From Acidimicrobiales bacterium (lineage in GTDB: Bacteria; Actinomycetota; Acidimicrobiia; Acidimicrobiales; Iamiaceae), in NCBI GenBank assembly GCA_030448105.1, contig JAUJNP010000006.1, positions 55,852 through 119,851 on the forward strand: a DNA stretch of 64,000 nucleotides. The letters run 5' to 3'. Below, piece after piece: positions 16,435 through 25,544 of this stretch. The translations under genes and the position numbers were made by a program. Every line of letters starts with the position of its first letter. Position 1 is the stretch's first letter. Under the pieces are notes generated by a model, which saw only the letters and a program-made list of their open reading frames with translations, was not told the DNA's origin and made no database searches.

Positions 16435-18450
16435 GTGGACGAGACGTTCCCCCGACCCGACGACAAGCGGCCGGGCGACCCCAGTGAGGGCGTGCGCATC
16501 ATCGGCGCCGAAGAGGCGGCCGAGGCCATGGAGCGCGGAGACGTGGCCTCCCGCCGGGGCGACGACCTGCCCCGCTACGGCGACCGGCCCAAGCCGCCGC
16601 CGGTGGGACCCCGCCCCGCGCTGCGCTTCCCCCTGGTGGCCAGCGCTGACCCCACCACCATCGACAAGCCCCCGGTGCGCCCGGCCGGCGACATCGCCTT
16701 CGAGCCTCTCGCCGGCGTGGGTGAGCCTGGCCGAGGTCAGCGCTTCGACCCGACCCCCGATTCCGCCGATGGCGCCGAGCCGGTGCTGAGCGTGGTGGAA
16801 CCGGCCAGCCCCGAGCCCGAGCCCGACCTGTTGTCCGAGGCCTATGCCGATCCTCGGCTCGAGGCGGTGCCGGAGCCGCCAATGAGCGTGGCGCCACCGG
16901 GGGCGGTCGACCCCGAGTCCACGCTGGAGCTCGGCCCCCCCGACGCACCCCTCGACGACGCCTACGTCGACGCGGGGGCGGCGCCGGTGGCGTTGCCGCA
17001 TTGGAGCGACCCGCCCACCGGCGAGGTGCCCCAGGTGCTGGTGGCCGACGAGGAAGACGACCTCGACGCCTGGTCATCCTTCGCCACCAGCGCCCCCCGT
17101 TGGCGCGACCGCGAACCCGACTGGCAGGACGAGGGGTACCACGAGACCTTGGGCGAGGGCGAGGGTTGGCGGGTGGGCGCCATGGACGACTCGCGCCCCA
17201 CCCACGAGGAGATCTACTCCTTCTCCGAGCTCGACCGGGAGGTGCCCGAACCGGCCGAGCCCGAGGGGGCGGCGGCCGAGTTCGACTTCGACTTCGACGC
17301 CGCCGTCGACCGGCCCCACGACGGCCCCGACGAGTGGGACGAGGGGCTCGCCTACGACGAGGCCGCCTCTGCTGAGCGCGACAACGACCTCGAGGTCGGC
17401 CTCGACCATGACCTCGACCACGATCTGGACGACGACGTCGAGCCGGTGCCGGCACCCCGGCGGCGGCGGCGGCGAGGCGGGGCCCGGGCGGCTCGGCGCC
17501 GGCGGGCGCCCGCCCGCAAGGCGGTGGCCCAGTACGCCAGCGGCGCCAACCGTGGGTCCGGCACGGGCACCGGCGGGGGCAGCGGTGGCGGCGGCGGCGC
17601 CGGGCGCGGCGGGGGCCTCCCCGCCGGGCGCGAGCTCGTGCCCGCGGTCGCGGTAGGAGTGGGCCTCTTCGCCCTCGCCCTCCTGCTGTTCAAGCTCGGG
17701 CCCCGCTTCGCCATGGTGCTCGTGGTGGTGGTGCTGGGCCTCGCCGCCGCCGAGCTCTTCAACGCGGTGCGTCGCGCCGGCTACCAGCCGGCGGTGCTGC
17801 TCGGCCTGGTGGCGGCGGTGGCCTTCCCGCTGGCGGTCTACAACGCCGGGATCGAGGCCTACCCCATCGTCTTGGCGGTGACCGTGATGGCCGCCTTCGC
17901 CTGGTACCTGGTGGGCGCCAGCGGGCCCGAAGCCCGGGTGGTGGAGGGCATCGGCGCCACCCTTCTCGGCGTGGGCTGGGTGGGTGTGCTCGGCTCCTTC
18001 GCCGCCCTGCTGCTGGCCTCCCCCCACGGCGTGGGGATGCTCCTGGCGGCGGTGATCGCTACCGTGGCCTACGACGTCGGCGGCTACGTGATCGGGCGCA
18101 GCACCGGTAGCCGGCCGTTGTCCGACGCCAGCCCGAACAAGACGGTGGAGGGGCTGCTGGGTGGGATGGGCGGTGCCGTCCTCGCCACGGTGGTGGTCAT
18201 CGGGCTCATCGGTGTGCACCCCTTCGACAGCCTCGGCGCCGCTTTGCTGGTGGGCCTGGCCGCCGCCCTCGCCGCACCCCTCGGTGACCTGAGCGAGTCG
18301 CTGGTCAAGCGCGACCTGGGGCTGAAGGACATGGGCTCGATCCTGCCCGGCCACGGCGGTGTGCTCGACCGCTTCGACGCCCTGCTGTTCGTCCTGCCGG
18401 CGGTGTACTTCACCGCCATGCTCTTCGAGCTCGGACCGTTCAACGGGTGA
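16435..18450 (+). CDS. cdsA: CDP-diacylglycerol synthase CdsA with very long acidic N-terminal extension
   Basis: 671 residues from GTG 16435 (GAGGAGAG site at 16422). CdsA makes CDP-diacylglycerol from phosphatidate and CTP at the membrane. The enzymatic part is the last 270 residues: a series of hydrophobic helices from about residue 400 and the family signature SLVKRDLGLKDMGSILPGHGG followed by LDRFD. Before it lie about 340 residues of acidic Asp/Glu/Pro-rich low-complexity sequence, then an Arg cluster (RRRRRRGG) and a Gly-rich linker. Typical CdsA is about 270-300 residues, so the cytoplasmic extension more than doubles it. Neighbouring frr and dxr match the common frr-cdsA-dxr-rseP order. 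Confidence 0.9.
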   Translation: MDETFPRPDDKRPGDPSEGVRIIGAEEAAEAMERGDVASRRGDDLPRYGDRPKPPPVGPRPALRFPLVASADPTTIDKPPVRPAGDIAFEPLAGVGEPGRGQRFDPTPDSADGAEPVLSVVEPASPEPEPDLLSEAYADPRLEAVPEPPMSVAPPGAVDPESTLELGPPDAPLDDAYVDAGAAPVALPHWSDPPTGEVPQVLVADEEDDLDAWSSFATSAPRWRDREPDWQDEGYHETLGEGEGWRVGAMDDSRPTHEEIYSFSELDREVPEPAEPEGAAAEFDFDFDAAVDRPHDGPDEWDEGLAYDEAASAERDNDLEVGLDHDLDHDLDDDVEPVPAPRRRRRRGGARAARRRRAPARKAVAQYASGANRGSGTGTGGGSGGGGGAGRGGGLPAGRELVPAVAVGVGLFALALLLFKLGPRFAMVLVVVVLGLAAAELFNAVRRAGYQPAVLLGLVAAVAFPLAVYNAGIEAYPIVLAVTVMAAFAWYLVGASGPEARVVEGIGATLLGVGWVGVLGSFAALLLASPHGVGMLLAAVIATVAYDVGGYVIGRSTGSRPLSDASPNKTVEGLLGGMGGAVLATVVVIGLIGVHPFDSLGAALLVGLAAALAAPLGDLSESLVKRDLGLKDMGSILPGHGGVLDRFDALLFVLPAVYFTAMLFELGPFNG

Positions 18451-18477
18451 GCCCGCGGATGCGGCGATGAGCGCCCC

Positions 18478-19638
18478 GTGACCCCCACGACGGTGGCGCT
18501 GGCCGGGTCGACCGGCTCCATCGGCACCCAGACGCTCGACGTGGTGCGGGCCGAGCCCGAGCGCTACCGGGTGGTGGGGCTCGGCGCCAGTGGACGCAAC
18601 GTCGAAGCGCTCGTGGCCCAGGCGCAGGAGGTGCGTCCCGAGGTCGTGGCCGTCACCGACGCCACCCACATCGACGAGCTCAAGGCGCGGCTACCGGCAT
18701 GTGAGCTGCGGGTGGGCGAGGACGGCCTGGCCAGCCTGGGGGCCGAGGCCGACGTGTGCGTGAACGGGGTGGTGGGCTTCGCCGGGCTCCACGTCACCCT
18801 CGCCGCCCTCGGCGCCGGGCGCCGCCTGGCCCTGGCCAACAAGGAGTCGCTGATCGCCGGCGGCCCCGTGGTGCAGCGGGCCCGTTCCACGCCCGGGGGC
18901 GAGATCGTGCCCGTCGACAGCGAGCACTGCGCGGTGCACCAGTGCCTGCGGGCCTCGGACCCCGCCGGCCCGGATCGGGTGGCCCGCATCGTGTTGACCG
19001 CCAGCGGGGGGCCGTTCCGGGGACGGTCCCGGGCCGAGCTGGCCGATGTCACGGTGGACGACGCCCTGGCCCACCCCACCTGGTCGATGGGGCCGAAGAT
19101 CACGGTGGACTCCTCCACGCTCATGAACAAGGGGCTGGAGGTCATCGAGGCCCACGAGCTGTTCGGCGTGGCCTACGACCGCATCGAGGTGGTGGTGCAC
19201 CCCCAGTCGGTGGTGCACTCGATGGTGGAGTTCACCGACGGTGCCACCGTGGCCCAGCTCTCGATGCCCGACATGCGCCTGCCCATCGGCTACGCCCTGG
19301 CCTGGCCCGACCGCATCGCCACTCCGTTCGGGCGCATCGACTGGTCACAGCTCGACCGCCTCGACTTCGAGCCCCCCGACCACGAGGCGTTCCCGTGTCT
19401 CGGGCTGGCGTATGCCGCCGGCCGCCTCGGTGGCACCGTGCCGGCCTGGCTGAACGCGGCCAACGAGGTGGCGGTAGCCGCCTTCCTCGACGGCGCCCTG
19501 GCCTGGACCGGGATCCCCGACGTCCTCAACGCGGTCCTCGACCGGCATGATGGGACCCCACCCGAATCCGCCGAAGTGGTGATCGATGTCGACCGCCGGG
19601 CCCGCCAGGTCGCCCGCGACGAGATCGACCACCGCTGA
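18478..19638 (+). CDS. dxr: 1-deoxy-D-xylulose 5-phosphate reductoisomerase
   Basis: 386 residues. Second step of the MEP isoprenoid pathway (NADPH-dependent). NADPH fold AGSTGSIGTQTLDV, ANKESLIAGG, metal/substrate region PVDSEHCAVHQC, TASGGPFRG, the loop MGPKITVDSSTLMNKGLEVIEA and LNAANEVAVAAFL. GTG start; 13 nt before the rseP GTG. Together with ispG at 21048 it gives two MEP genes in one cluster. Confidence 0.96.
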   Translation: MTPTTVALAGSTGSIGTQTLDVVRAEPERYRVVGLGASGRNVEALVAQAQEVRPEVVAVTDATHIDELKARLPACELRVGEDGLASLGAEADVCVNGVVGFAGLHVTLAALGAGRRLALANKESLIAGGPVVQRARSTPGGEIVPVDSEHCAVHQCLRASDPAGPDRVARIVLTASGGPFRGRSRAELADVTVDDALAHPTWSMGPKITVDSSTLMNKGLEVIEAHELFGVAYDRIEVVVHPQSVVHSMVEFTDGATVAQLSMPDMRLPIGYALAWPDRIATPFGRIDWSQLDRLDFEPPDHEAFPCLGLAYAAGRLGGTVPAWLNAANEVAVAAFLDGALAWTGIPDVLNAVLDRHDGTPPESAEVVIDVDRRARQVARDEIDHR

Positions 19639-19651
19639 ACGGGAGCCCGCC

Positions 19652-21040
19652 GTGACCGCCACCGAGTCGATCGCCCCCCGTCCCACCGAGCCCGAGCCGG
19701 CCCAGGGCGAGGCCGGGCCGAGCGAGGACGGCATGGGCACGGGGCAGTGGGTGCGCCTGGTCGTGCTCGTCGGCCTGCTCGTGCTGCTCACCGCCACCAG
19801 CGGCATCTGGGGCGTCGTGGTGGTGCTCGGGATCGTGGCCATGGTGTTCCTCCACGAGCTCGGCCACTTCATCGCCGCCAAGCGGGCGGGGATGATGGTC
19901 ACGGAGTTCTTCCTCGGCTTCGGCCCCCGCATCTGGTCGTTCCGGCGGGGCGAGACCGAGTACGGCCTCAAGGTGATCCCGGCCGGGGCCTACGTGAAGA
20001 TCATCGGCATGCACAACCTCGAGGAGGTCGCGCCCGCCGATGAGGGGCGCGCCTACCGCCAGGGCCGCTTCCGCGACCGCTTCTCGGTGGTGGTGGCCGG
20101 CGTTTCGATGAACTTCGCCGCCGCCCTGGTGCTCATCTGGGTGCTGCTGGCCGTCACCGGCGCCCCCGGCGGGAGCCTCACCAAGGCGCCGGACCCGGCC
20201 CGGTGGGCCATCGGCAGGGTGTACCCCGGCAGCGGCGCCGATCAGGCCGGCATCCGGGCCGGCGACAAGATCGTGGCCGTCGAAGGCACCGCCGTGCGCG
20301 AGTTCACCGACATCGGCCCCTTGGTCAGGCCCAAGCGGGGGGAGACGGTCGACGTCACCGTCCGGGGTCGTGACGGCGCCACCCGCACCGTGGGTGTCGA
20401 CCTGGCGGAGTTCAACGTCGAGGGCGGGCGGCGGGCCTGCTGCCTGGGCGTCCAGGAGAAGCCGCTCGGCATGGAGGTCGAGCGGGTGAACCCGGTGGCG
20501 GCGGTGCCGCGCAGCTTCGCCGAGTTCGGCACCATCGCCGTGCAGTCCGTGCAGGGCCTCGGCCGGTTCTTCACCCCCGGGGGCATCAGCGACTTCGGGC
20601 GCCAGGTGGTCGACGCCCGCCAGGACCGGGCCGAGGCCACCGGCGGCGGGGCCGGCGGCGGCGGCCAAGGTTCCGCCTCGGGCGGGAGGGGCAGCGCCGA
20701 GGCTCCCAGCGAGAACCGGCTGCTGTCCCTGGTGGGCGTGTTCGGCATCGCCACCCAGGCAGCCGACGCCGGCGCGGCCAACCTGCTGTTCGTGTTCGCC
20801 CTGTTGAACATCTTCCTGGGCGTGATCAACCTCGTGCCCATCCTCCCGTTCGACGGGGGACACATCGCCATAGCTGTCTACGAGCGGGTCCAGGAGTGGC
20901 GCCACCGGCAGCGCACCCGGTACTTCGCCGACGTCGGCCGGCTGCTGCCGCTCACCTACGTCGTGGTCCTGGTGCTGTTCGGCATCTTCATCACCACCCT
21001 CTACCTCGACGTGACCAACCCGCTCACCCTTCCGAGGTGA
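19652..21040 (+). CDS. rseP: Site-2 intramembrane metalloprotease RseP/RIP1
   Basis: 462 residues from GTG 19652 (GGGAG at 19641); an earlier GTG at 19586 would start inside dxr. After a short disordered head there is a membrane helix, then the zinc motif FLHELGHFIAAKRAG (HExxH), GPRIWSFRRGETEYGLKVIPAGAYVK, one PDZ domain (about 175-260, with two adjacent cysteines RACC), a Gly-rich linker, and the second active-site motif NLVPILPFDGGH. Cleaves anti-sigma factors or signal-peptide remnants within the membrane. Context dxr-rseP-ispG is conserved across actinobacteria. Confidence 0.94.
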   Translation: MTATESIAPRPTEPEPAQGEAGPSEDGMGTGQWVRLVVLVGLLVLLTATSGIWGVVVVLGIVAMVFLHELGHFIAAKRAGMMVTEFFLGFGPRIWSFRRGETEYGLKVIPAGAYVKIIGMHNLEEVAPADEGRAYRQGRFRDRFSVVVAGVSMNFAAALVLIWVLLAVTGAPGGSLTKAPDPARWAIGRVYPGSGADQAGIRAGDKIVAVEGTAVREFTDIGPLVRPKRGETVDVTVRGRDGATRTVGVDLAEFNVEGGRRACCLGVQEKPLGMEVERVNPVAAVPRSFAEFGTIAVQSVQGLGRFFTPGGISDFGRQVVDARQDRAEATGGGAGGGGQGSASGGRGSAEAPSENRLLSLVGVFGIATQAADAGAANLLFVFALLNIFLGVINLVPILPFDGGHIAIAVYERVQEWRHRQRTRYFADVGRLLPLTYVVVLVLFGIFITTLYLDVTNPLTLPR

Positions 21041-21047
21041 GCGACCG

Positions 21048-22282
21048 GTGATCGTCACCACCTCAGCGACCCGCCGACCGACCCGCACGGTCACCCTGGC
21101 CCACCCCACCAACCCGGTGGTGGTGGGGGGCGACGCACCGGTGTCGGTGCAGTCCATGACCATCACCAAGACCGCCGACGTGGACGGCACCCTCGCCCAG
21201 ATCTACGCCCTCTACGCGGCCGGGGCCGACATCGTGCGCTGCACCTGCAACGAGACCGAGGCGGCCGAGGGCCTGGCCCGCATCGTGCCCCGCTCCCCGG
21301 TGCCGATCGTGGCCGACATCCACCACCAGTACAAGATGGCGCTGGCCGCCCTCGAGGCGGGGGTGCACTGCCTCCGGCTCAACCCGGGGAACATCCGCCG
21401 GCCCGAGCACATCAAGGTGGTGGCCGAGGAGTGCCGTGACCGGGGCGTGCCCATCCGCATCGGGGTCAACGGCGGGTCGCTCGACCCGAAGCTCTACGAG
21501 CAGCACGGGGGGCGGGTCACCGCCGAGGCCATGGTGGAGTCGGCCGAGATCGAGCTGGCCTACTTCGCCGAGGTGGGCTTCGACGACGTCAAGATCTCGG
21601 TCAAGGCCTCCAGCGTGCCGCTGATGATCGACGCCTACCGCCTGCTGTCCGAGCGCACCGACCACCCTGCACCTCGGGCGTGGCCGAGGCCGGCCTGCCG
21701 CCCGCCGGGCTGGTGAAGGCCACCGCCGGCATCGCCACCCTCCTCGCCGAGGGCATCGGCGACACCATCCGCTACTCGCTCACCGCCGACCCGGTGGAGG
21801 AGGCCCGCGCCGGGCGCCAGCTGCTCGAGGCCATGGGTCTACGGGAACGTAAGAACGTCGACCTCATCGCCTGCCCGAGCTGCGGGCGGGCCGAGATCGA
21901 CGTGATCGACGTGGCCCGGCGGGCCAACGAGGCCTTCGGCGACCGGGAGATCCCCTTGCAGGTGGCGGTGATGGGCTGCGTGGTCAACGGCCCGGGCGAG
22001 GCCCGCGACGCCGACATCGGCATCGCCGCCGGCAACAAGCGGGGGCACCTGTTCGTGAAGGGCCGCAACGTGGCGGTCGTGCCCGAGGCCGACATGGTCG
22101 AGGCCCTGGTGGAGTGGGCCGAGTTCATCGCCGAGCACGGGGCCGAGGCGGCGGTGGCGAGGGTGGACACCGAGAAGGCGGCCCGGGAGGCCGAGAAGGA
22201 CCGGGCCCGCCTGCTGGCCGAGCAGGGCGACGACGTCAACGCCAGCGAGCAGCGGGTCGACCTGATCTCGAAGCTGTCCTGA
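21048..22282 (+). CDS. ispG: 4-hydroxy-3-methylbut-2-enyl-diphosphate synthase IspG, with a frameshift
   Basis: Iron-sulfur enzyme of the MEP pathway. The first part (VSVQSMTITKTADVDGTLAQ through YRLLSERTDHP) and the second part (EAGLPPAGLVKATAGIATLL) are in different frames; the shift, net -1, lies at about 21663-21680, where the family has HPLHLGVTEAG. The [4Fe-4S] cysteines are present: CPSCGRAEID and GCVVNGPGEARDADIGIA. The C terminus has an extra Glu/Lys/Arg-rich helix of about 40 residues. Because both halves are well preserved, a sequencing error is the likelier explanation. Confidence 0.9.
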
Positions 22283-22285
22283 ACA

Positions 22286-22330
22286 GCGGTCGCCCGGTCA
22301 GCGGTTGCCCGGTCAGCGGTTGCCCGGTCA
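22286..22330 (+). repeat. Three tandem 15-bp repeats between convergent genes
   Basis: GCGGTCGCCCGGTCA followed by two copies of GCGGTTGCCCGGTCA, starting 4 nt after the ispG stop. The last unit supplies the TGA stop (reverse strand) of the PGPGW protein gene, and a partial fourth unit enters its coding end. Confidence 0.85.
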
Positions 22331-22732
22331 GCGGTTGACGGCGTATATGCCCGACGCCGCCACCGCGGCCACGGTGGCCACGATGAACGTGACCCGCACC
22401 CACGCCGGCTGGCGGTCCACCCGCGCCTTGCGCTTGGCGAAGGTGAGCATCCGCTCCGCCCACGGGAGCTCCTGGGCGAGGATGCCGAGGCCCACCAGCA
22501 CCACCACGATGCCGGGGCCGGGCAGGAGCAACATGCCGAGGCCGGCCACGGTGACGAGCGCGCCCGCCACGATGATGGCGACGCGCACGATGATGTTGCG
22601 GCGCGCCGACGCGACGGTCTTCTCGCGGTCGCCGGTGGAGCGCTCGGCGGCGTAGGCGGCCTCGGTCAACCGGGAGCGGGCGGTGGCCCCCGATGCGGTG
22701 CGGGGTGCGGGGCGGGGATCGCTCGGGTCCAT
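22328..22732 (-). CDS. PGPGW-family transmembrane protein
   Basis: 134 residues, ATG 22732 with GAGG upstream. A polar head of about 45 residues is followed by two hydrophobic segments separated by the family hallmark LLLPGPGIVVVLVGLGILAQE, then PWAERML, a basic stretch (KRKARVDR) and a last transmembrane helix. Family known from Actinobacteria; function unassigned. Convergent with ispG. Confidence 0.75.
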   Translation of the reverse strand: MDPSDPRPAPRTASGATARSRLTEAAYAAERSTGDREKTVASARRNIIVRVAIIVAGALVTVAGLGMLLLPGPGIVVVLVGLGILAQELPWAERMLTFAKRKARVDRQPAWVRVTFIVATVAAVAASGIYAVNR

Positions 22733-22828
22733 GGGGTGTTCCTCGGCTCGGCTCAGGGCTCGGCGGGGGCGGAGGGCGTCCGAGATCCGGGGCCGCCTTC
22801 GGTCACCTCGGCACGATAGGCCCCGCCC

Positions 22829-23467
22829 TCAGCGCCCGGCCACGGCGTGGCGGAAGGTGACGCTGATGCGGGGGCCGACCGGGCACGCCTGCTTGGGCAC
22901 GGTGTGCTGCCACGTGCGCTGGCAGGTGCCGCCCATGACGAGCAGGTCGCCGGGGCCGGGCTCGAACGTGGTCGAGGGGCCGCCGCCGCGGGGGCGGAGC
23001 TGGAACCGGCGGACGGCCCCGAGGGACACCACCGCCACGAGGGCGACCGGCACGGTGCGCAGCACCCGGTCGCCGTGCCAGGCGACGCTGTCTCGCGCGC
23101 TGCGGTAGAGGTTGGCACCCACCGAGTCGAAGGTGACGCCGTAGCGGGCCGAGAGGGCGTCGGCCATGGCGCCGAACACGGCGGGTAGGACGGGGTCGTG
23201 GGGGGAGCGGCCGAAGCGGGCCGAGAGGCGGGGCTGGGGCACGATCTGGCCGTACATCGGCACCTCGTGGGCCTGCCACGGGGAGGTGACGAGGAGCTCG
23301 TCGAACAGCTCGTCGGCGCCGGCCAGCCAGCCCGGCACGTGGTCCACCCAGGCTCCCTCGGTGAGCGGGTGGCGCACCGCGGCGGCGAAGGTGGGGTCGG
23401 GCTCGGACGCGCCGCACGCGAGCAGCGAACCCTGCCATGCCAGGTTCGGGGTCGCGGCCCGGGCCAT
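22829..23467 (-). CDS. AlkB-like 2-oxoglutarate/Fe(II) dioxygenase (copy 1)
   Basis: 212 residues from ATG 23467, chosen because a TAGGCT box on this strand ends 6 nt before it. Jelly-roll core with the iron triad: His and Asp in VAWHGDR, distal His in WQHTVP, and the 2-oxoglutarate-binding Arg in GPRISVTFRH. EPGPGDLLVMGG precedes the distal His. These enzymes oxidatively remove alkyl groups from bases. A second member is at 54970 with the same C-terminal block. Which lesion or substrate it acts on cannot be read from sequence. Confidence 0.86.
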   Translation of the reverse strand: MARAATPNLAWQGSLLACGASEPDPTFAAAVRHPLTEGAWVDHVPGWLAGADELFDELLVTSPWQAHEVPMYGQIVPQPRLSARFGRSPHDPVLPAVFGAMADALSARYGVTFDSVGANLYRSARDSVAWHGDRVLRTVPVALVAVVSLGAVRRFQLRPRGGGPSTTFEPGPGDLLVMGGTCQRTWQHTVPKQACPVGPRISVTFRHAVAGR

Positions 23468-23473
23468 CACCAC

Positions 23474-23479
23474 AGCCTA
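23474..23479 (-). promoter_or_regulatory. Putative leaderless -10 box for AlkB copy 1
   Basis: TAGGCT on the minus strand, 6 nt before the ATG at 23467. Confidence 0.45.
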
Positions 23480-23553
23480 GGAACGAACACCCGTACGATC
23501 AACCCCGGCCGCTTTCCTGCGTGGGCGGCCGCCGGCGGGGGAGCCACTGCGCG

Positions 23554-24417
23554 GTGACCGCGCCCATCGACCTGCCCGCCGCCGATCCCGCCGCCGCCGG
23601 CGCGCCCGGCTCGGGACGGGGGGAGGTCCTCTTCGTCGGTACGGCCACCACCTTGATCCGGGCCGGGGGCTTCACCGTGCTGACCGACCCGAACTTCCTC
23701 CACCAGGGCGACCACGCCCCGCTCGGCTACGGCCTCCGGTCGCGGCGCCTCACCGAGCCGGCGCTCGGGATCGACGAGCTCCCCGAGGTCGACCTGGTCG
23801 TGCTCTCCCACCACCACGGCGACCACTTCGACGACGTCGCCGCCGACGGGCTCGACAAGGACCTGCCCATCGTCACCACCCCCCACGCCGCCCGGAAGCT
23901 GGCCCGCCAGGGCTTTCGGCGGCCGGTGGGCATCGAGCGCTGGCAGACCCAACACGTCCGGCGGGGCGACGCCGCCCTGTCGGTCACCGCCCTGCCCGGC
24001 CGCCACGCCCCCCGGCCGGTGGACTCGCTCCTGCCGCCGGTGATGGGCAGCATGCTCGAGCTGGCCGAGGGCGGCCGGACCCTGTTCCGGCTCTACATCA
24101 GCGGCGACACCCTGCTGCACGACGACCTCGCCGAGATCCCCGCCCGGTACCCCGACATCGACCTCGGGCTGCTGCACCTCGGGGGTACGAGGATCCTCGG
24201 GCTCACCGTCACCATGGACGCCCGCCAGGGGGTGCGGGCCCTCCAGCTCATCCGGCCACGGGCCGCCATCCCCATCCACTACGACGACTACACGGTGTTC
24301 AAGTCGCCGCTGGCCGACTTCCGGGCCGAGGTGCAGCGCACGCCGCTCGACACGGTCGTCCACTACCTCGATCGGGGCGAGACCTTCAGCTTCGAGCTCG
24401 GGTGGCCGCGCGGCTGA
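23554..24417 (+). CDS. Metallo-beta-lactamase-fold hydrolase (UlaG-like)
   Basis: 287 residues from GTG 23554 (GGGGAG at 23537). Beta-strand start VLFVGTATTLIRAGGFTVLTDP, metal motif LSHHHGDHFDD, GRHAPRP, SGDTLLHDDL and PIHYDDYTVF, the pattern of metal-dependent UlaG/YtnP-type hydrolases. Substrate unknown. The last 30 bp overlap the 3' end of a minus-strand fragment with a sorting-signal-like tail. Confidence 0.86.
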   Translation: MTAPIDLPAADPAAAGAPGSGRGEVLFVGTATTLIRAGGFTVLTDPNFLHQGDHAPLGYGLRSRRLTEPALGIDELPEVDLVVLSHHHGDHFDDVAADGLDKDLPIVTTPHAARKLARQGFRRPVGIERWQTQHVRRGDAALSVTALPGRHAPRPVDSLLPPVMGSMLELAEGGRTLFRLYISGDTLLHDDLAEIPARYPDIDLGLLHLGGTRILGLTVTMDARQGVRALQLIRPRAAIPIHYDDYTVFKSPLADFRAEVQRTPLDTVVHYLDRGETFSFELGWPRG

Positions 24418-24690
24418 GCCCGCCCAGCGCGACGGCGGCGAGGAGCGCAACGAGGCTCCAGCGCCGGTCGGCGGCGGGGCCGGTGCGGGCCAGGCTGGCG
24501 CCGCCCGCGCCCGCCGTGGGCACGGGGTCCGGACCCGGATCCGTGCCGGCTGCCGCCGAGGCTGGCGTGGCGGTCGTCGTCGACGGGTCGGGGCTCGTGC
24601 TGGTGGGCGGGCTGGTCGCGGTGGAGCCGGTCGTGGTGGTGGTGGCCGGGCGGGGCGGGCGTAGGCGGCCAGCGGGGGCTCGGCGGCCAC
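24386..24690 (-). pseudogene. 3' fragment of a Thr/Pro-rich surface protein with sortase-type tail
   Basis: Reading leftwards, the protein ends with a Thr/Pro/Ser/Ala stretch, then ASLARTGPAADRRW, a hydrophobic segment (SLVALLAAVALGGL) and SRAATRARS. This is the architecture of an LPxTG cell-wall sorting signal (here LARTG). No signal peptide or mature domain exists upstream. A GTG at 24690 (MAAEPPLAAYA) is one frame off and would join only through a single-base deletion in a GC run. Third positions are GC-rich, so the segment was coding. Probably a truncated or misassembled gene. Confidence 0.4.
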
Positions 24691-25484
24691 GGGCCGGACC
24701 GCGGACCTCGACGCCCTGGCCGGTTATCGGCGCTTCAACCGCGACGACAACTTCGTCCTGGAGTCGTTCACCTCCAACGGACGGCAGGGCGTCGCCATGG
24801 AGGCCGCCGCAGAGGACATCGAGGTGGAGGTCCGTGACCGTCGCGAGCACCACCGACTGGGGGGATCTCCTCGTCGTGGCGGCGAGCGGCCGGGAGCCCC
24901 CGCCCCGGAAGGAGCTGGCCCGCGTGGCCGCCTCAGTGGAGCGAGCCACGCCCGAGGGTTGGGACCGGTTCGTGACCGAGATGCTCGGTGGGCAGGGGTT
25001 GCACGCCGACGACGGGGCTGTCGAGCTGGCCCGTGGTCGGGCCGGCGGGGAGGACTGGCTGCTCCAGGCCCGCCCGCCAGAGCGCGAGGGCCCGCCGCCG
25101 CCCGGCGCTGATCAGCGGGCGGTCGATCCCTGCCTCAAGCTCGCCACCGGCCGCCGAGTGTGCGCCCGCAACGGGTCGGAGATGGAGAGCTCGACCAACG
25201 CCGTGGCCTACACCCACGATCCCATCGCGGAGGGGGAGCGCTTCCCACCGTTCACGGTCACCCAGACCACCCTTCGGGGGGCGAAGGTGCGCGTGCGGAC
25301 GCCGGCCGGAGAAGCCAGCGCCGACCTCCACCCGATCCCCGGCGGTGGTGGCGCGTCGGCGGCGGTGGTGTTCGTGGGGCGCCCGGGAATCTTCGGCTGC
25401 GAAGACCGACCTCCCCAGGCCGGGCCGGACCTTGGGGTGGACGTGCTCGATCCAGATGGCGGCGTCGTCGCATGCGTCGGCTGA
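24665..25484 (+). pseudogene. Remnant of an unidentified gene, start missing and frameshifted
   Basis: A plausible protein (ADLDALAGYRRFNRDDNFVLE through MEAAAEDIEVEV) runs from about 24665 in one frame. It continues after a shift near 24825-24840 (+1 or -2) as VTVASTTDWGDLLVVAASGR, RVAASVERATPEGWDRFV and a C-terminal domain with several cysteines, ending at 25484. A stop (TAG 24662) precedes it and no ATG/GTG opens it. The middle resembles extracytoplasmic proteins with a strand-helix LLVVAxSGR-type motif, but I do not recognise the family. It starts head to head with the LARTG fragment, so a rearrangement or assembly join is likely at 24660-24690. Confidence 0.4.
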
Positions 25485-25530
25485 GGCGTCCGAGCTCTCA
25501 ACTCCCTCCGGGGCGAGGGGCCCCGACCGG

Positions 25531-25536
25531 TAGGTT
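25531..25536 (+). promoter_or_regulatory. Putative leaderless -10 box for proS
   Basis: TAGGTT ends 8 nt before the ATG at 25545; no Shine-Dalgarno between. Confidence 0.5.
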
Positions 25537-25544
25537 CAAAGGCC

